This document shows positions 6,001 through 6,996 of a stretch of 6,996 nucleotides of DNA, in pieces (the stretch's first letter is position 1; each line of letters starts with the position of its first letter). The position numbers and the translations under genes are program-made. The notes under the pieces were generated by a model. That model did not search any database. It was given only the letters and a program-made list of their open reading frames with translations, and was not told the origin of the DNA. The DNA comes from an uncultured Veillonella sp. (GTDB lineage Bacteria > Bacillota > Negativicutes > Veillonellales > Veillonellaceae). The stretch is from contig NZ_CALLVP010000100.1 in assembly GCF_938010505.1 (NCBI RefSeq), positions 1 to 6,996 of the forward strand. The letters run 5' to 3'.

Positions 6001-6888
6001 ATGAAAACCTTTGGTCGAGTGTTAACAGCTATGGTGACATCTTTTAATAGTGATGGATCCGTTAATATTGAAAATTGTATTACTATCGCTAATCATTTGT
6101 TAGACAATGGTTCTGATGGTCTTGTTGTATGTGGTACAACGGGCGAAAATCCAACTATGTCTAAAGACGATAAATTAGCTTTATTTAAAGCGATTGCTAA
6201 AGAATGTGGACATAAGGGTTCAATCATTGCCAATGTAGGTAGTAACGATACAAAAGTATCCGCAGAGCTTGTAAAGGAAGTCTCTAAAATCGATGGTATC
6301 GATGGTTTACTAGTTGTAGTACCTTATTACAATAAGCCTAATCAACAGGGACAATATTTGCATTTTAAAGCTATTGCAGAAGCTACTACATTGCCAATCA
6401 TGGTGTATAATGTACCAAGTCGTGTAGGAACAGGTATTTTTCCAACTACTTTAGTTCAACTACATAACGAATATCCACATATTTGTGCCATCAAAGAAGC
6501 AAGTGGAAATTTGATGATTGCTTCTGAAATTAAACGCTTAATGCCTGGAGATGACTTTATGGTATACAGTGGAGATGATGGTCTTACATTGCCGATGTTA
6601 TCCGTTGGTGGTTGTGGGGTAGTATCCGTAGTATCTCATGTAGCAGGTAAAGATATGAATGCTATGATTCAAGCTTACGAATCTGGTCATAATCACGAAG
6701 CGATTCGTATTCATCAAGGCTTATCAGAAATCATTAAAGCGATGTTTATCACCACAAATCCTATTCCTGTTAAATATGCAGCTCGTAAAATCGGTTTACC
6801 TGTTGGTGAGTTTAATTTACCAATGTGTGAACCAAGCACTGATGAAGCAGCATATATTGATAAAGCATTGGCAGAATATCTACAATAA
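6001..6888 (+). CDS. dapA: 4-hydroxy-tetrahydrodipicolinate synthase
   Basis: DapA condenses pyruvate with aspartate semialdehyde, the first committed step to diaminopimelate and lysine. It is a 295-residue TIM-barrel lyase of normal length. The Schiff-base lysine is K165 in AIKEASGN. The catalytic triad is T47 (GTTGEN, 45–50), Y110 (VPYYNKP) and Y136 (YNVPSRVG), and R141 is the substrate-carboxylate arginine. These align without gaps from E. coli T45, Y107, Y133 and R138 by a constant offset within each segment. At the lysine-feedback positions H53, H56 and E84 of the E. coli enzyme, this protein has K55, K58 and V86, which suggests an enzyme insensitive to lysine. The ATG at 6001 follows AAGGGGAGG (5986–5994). 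It is the last gene of the operon, with the terminator 16 nt further on. Confidence 0.98.
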   Translation: MKTFGRVLTAMVTSFNSDGSVNIENCITIANHLLDNGSDGLVVCGTTGENPTMSKDDKLALFKAIAKECGHKGSIIANVGSNDTKVSAELVKEVSKIDGIDGLLVVVPYYNKPNQQGQYLHFKAIAEATTLPIMVYNVPSRVGTGIFPTTLVQLHNEYPHICAIKEASGNLMIASEIKRLMPGDDFMVYSGDDGLTLPMLSVGGCGVVSVVSHVAGKDMNAMIQAYESGHNHEAIRIHQGLSEIIKAMFITTNPIPVKYAARKIGLPVGEFNLPMCEPSTDEAAYIDKALAEYLQ

Positions 6889-6904
6889 AATTTCAGTATA
6901 AAAT

Positions 6905-6940
6905 AAAACCAGTAACTACATTGTAGCTACTGGTTTTTTA
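6905..6940 (+). terminator. Intrinsic terminator of the dapB–asd–dapA operon
   Basis: AAAACCAGTA (6905–6914) pairs with TACTGGTTTT (6928–6937). After one A·C mismatch, CTAC (6916–6919) pairs with GTAG (6923–6926) around a 3-nt loop. A six-T run (6934–6939) begins within the stem, followed by ATTT. The left-hand A-run could let it work on the opposite strand as well. Confidence 0.9.
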
Positions 6941-6966
6941 TTTGTACGCCGAATAGGCATGACTAA

Positions 6967-6987
6967 ACCCCCAGTTAAACTGGGGGT
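6967..6987. repeat. GC-rich stem-loop at the right edge, function unknown
   Basis: ACCCCCAGT (6967–6975) pairs perfectly with ACTGGGGGT (6979–6987) across a TAA loop. It is much more GC-rich than its surroundings. The + strand continues CAGTAAAAA with no T-run, and the minus strand has only TTTAGT, so it is a poor intrinsic terminator either way. A short GCC/GGC hairpin (6948–6958) precedes it. Such compact hairpins occur at the ends of IS200/IS605-family elements and in REP-type repeats. The window stops too soon to tell. Confidence 0.5.
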
Positions 6988-6996
6988 CAGTAAAAA

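Noticed and set aside
1..6996. CRISPR arrays, tRNA or rRNA genes, toxin–antitoxin pairs, phage genes
   Set aside because: Reading through the window showed no regularly spaced repeats, no tRNA-like cloverleaf and no gene pair of these kinds. All long open frames are accounted for by housekeeping genes.

Overview
The window reads as ordinary core chromosome from a low-G+C Bacillota. A non-sporulating member of the Negativicutes, Veillonella or a close relative, is my best guess. The guess rests on the AT-rich codon use, strong AAGGAG/GGGGAGG-type ribosome binding sites, a MnmM (YtqB-family) tRNA methyltransferase, the nadK–mnmM–argR–recN order and a lysine riboswitch. RecN is not followed by the sporulation genes that follow it in spore formers. 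The genus is inferred from style and synteny, not from a database match. All genes lie on the + strand and nothing looks recently acquired, except possibly a hairpin cut by the right edge.

Layout. Positions 1–791 hold the 3' part of an NAD kinase gene (nadK) whose start lies outside the window. It is followed 24 nt later by a GTG-started MnmM-type methyltransferase (816–1391). A strong intrinsic terminator at 1441–1467 closes that unit. A very AT-rich 320-nt gap then carries promoter-like sequences, a perfect 14-bp-arm inverted repeat over an extended -10 box, and several ArgR-half-site-like TATGAAT words. The arginine repressor argR (1712–2167) and the DNA-repair ATPase recN (2172–3836) are 4 nt apart and surely co-transcribed.

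The second half is a lysine/diaminopimelate operon. A good sigma-70 promoter overlaps the recN stop codon. It drives a five-helix lysine riboswitch (about 3881–4047), then an intrinsic terminator (4089–4116) that abuts the dapB ribosome binding site. dapB (4127–4924), asd (4948–5979) and dapA (6001–6888) follow with short gaps. They encode three consecutive steps from aspartyl phosphate to tetrahydrodipicolinate: Asd, then DapA, then DapB. A bipartite-stem terminator at 6905–6940 ends the operon. A separate GC-rich hairpin at 6967–6987, not followed by a T-run, sits at the right edge.

How it works together. High lysine should fold the aptamer and let the terminator stop transcription before dapB. 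DapA lacks the histidines and glutamate used for lysine feedback in the E. coli enzyme, so control at this branch probably rests mainly on the riboswitch, and perhaps on aspartokinase elsewhere. I found no undescribed biological system. The points most worth a second look are the regulatory sequences before argR, the riboswitch expression platform, and the terminal hairpin.
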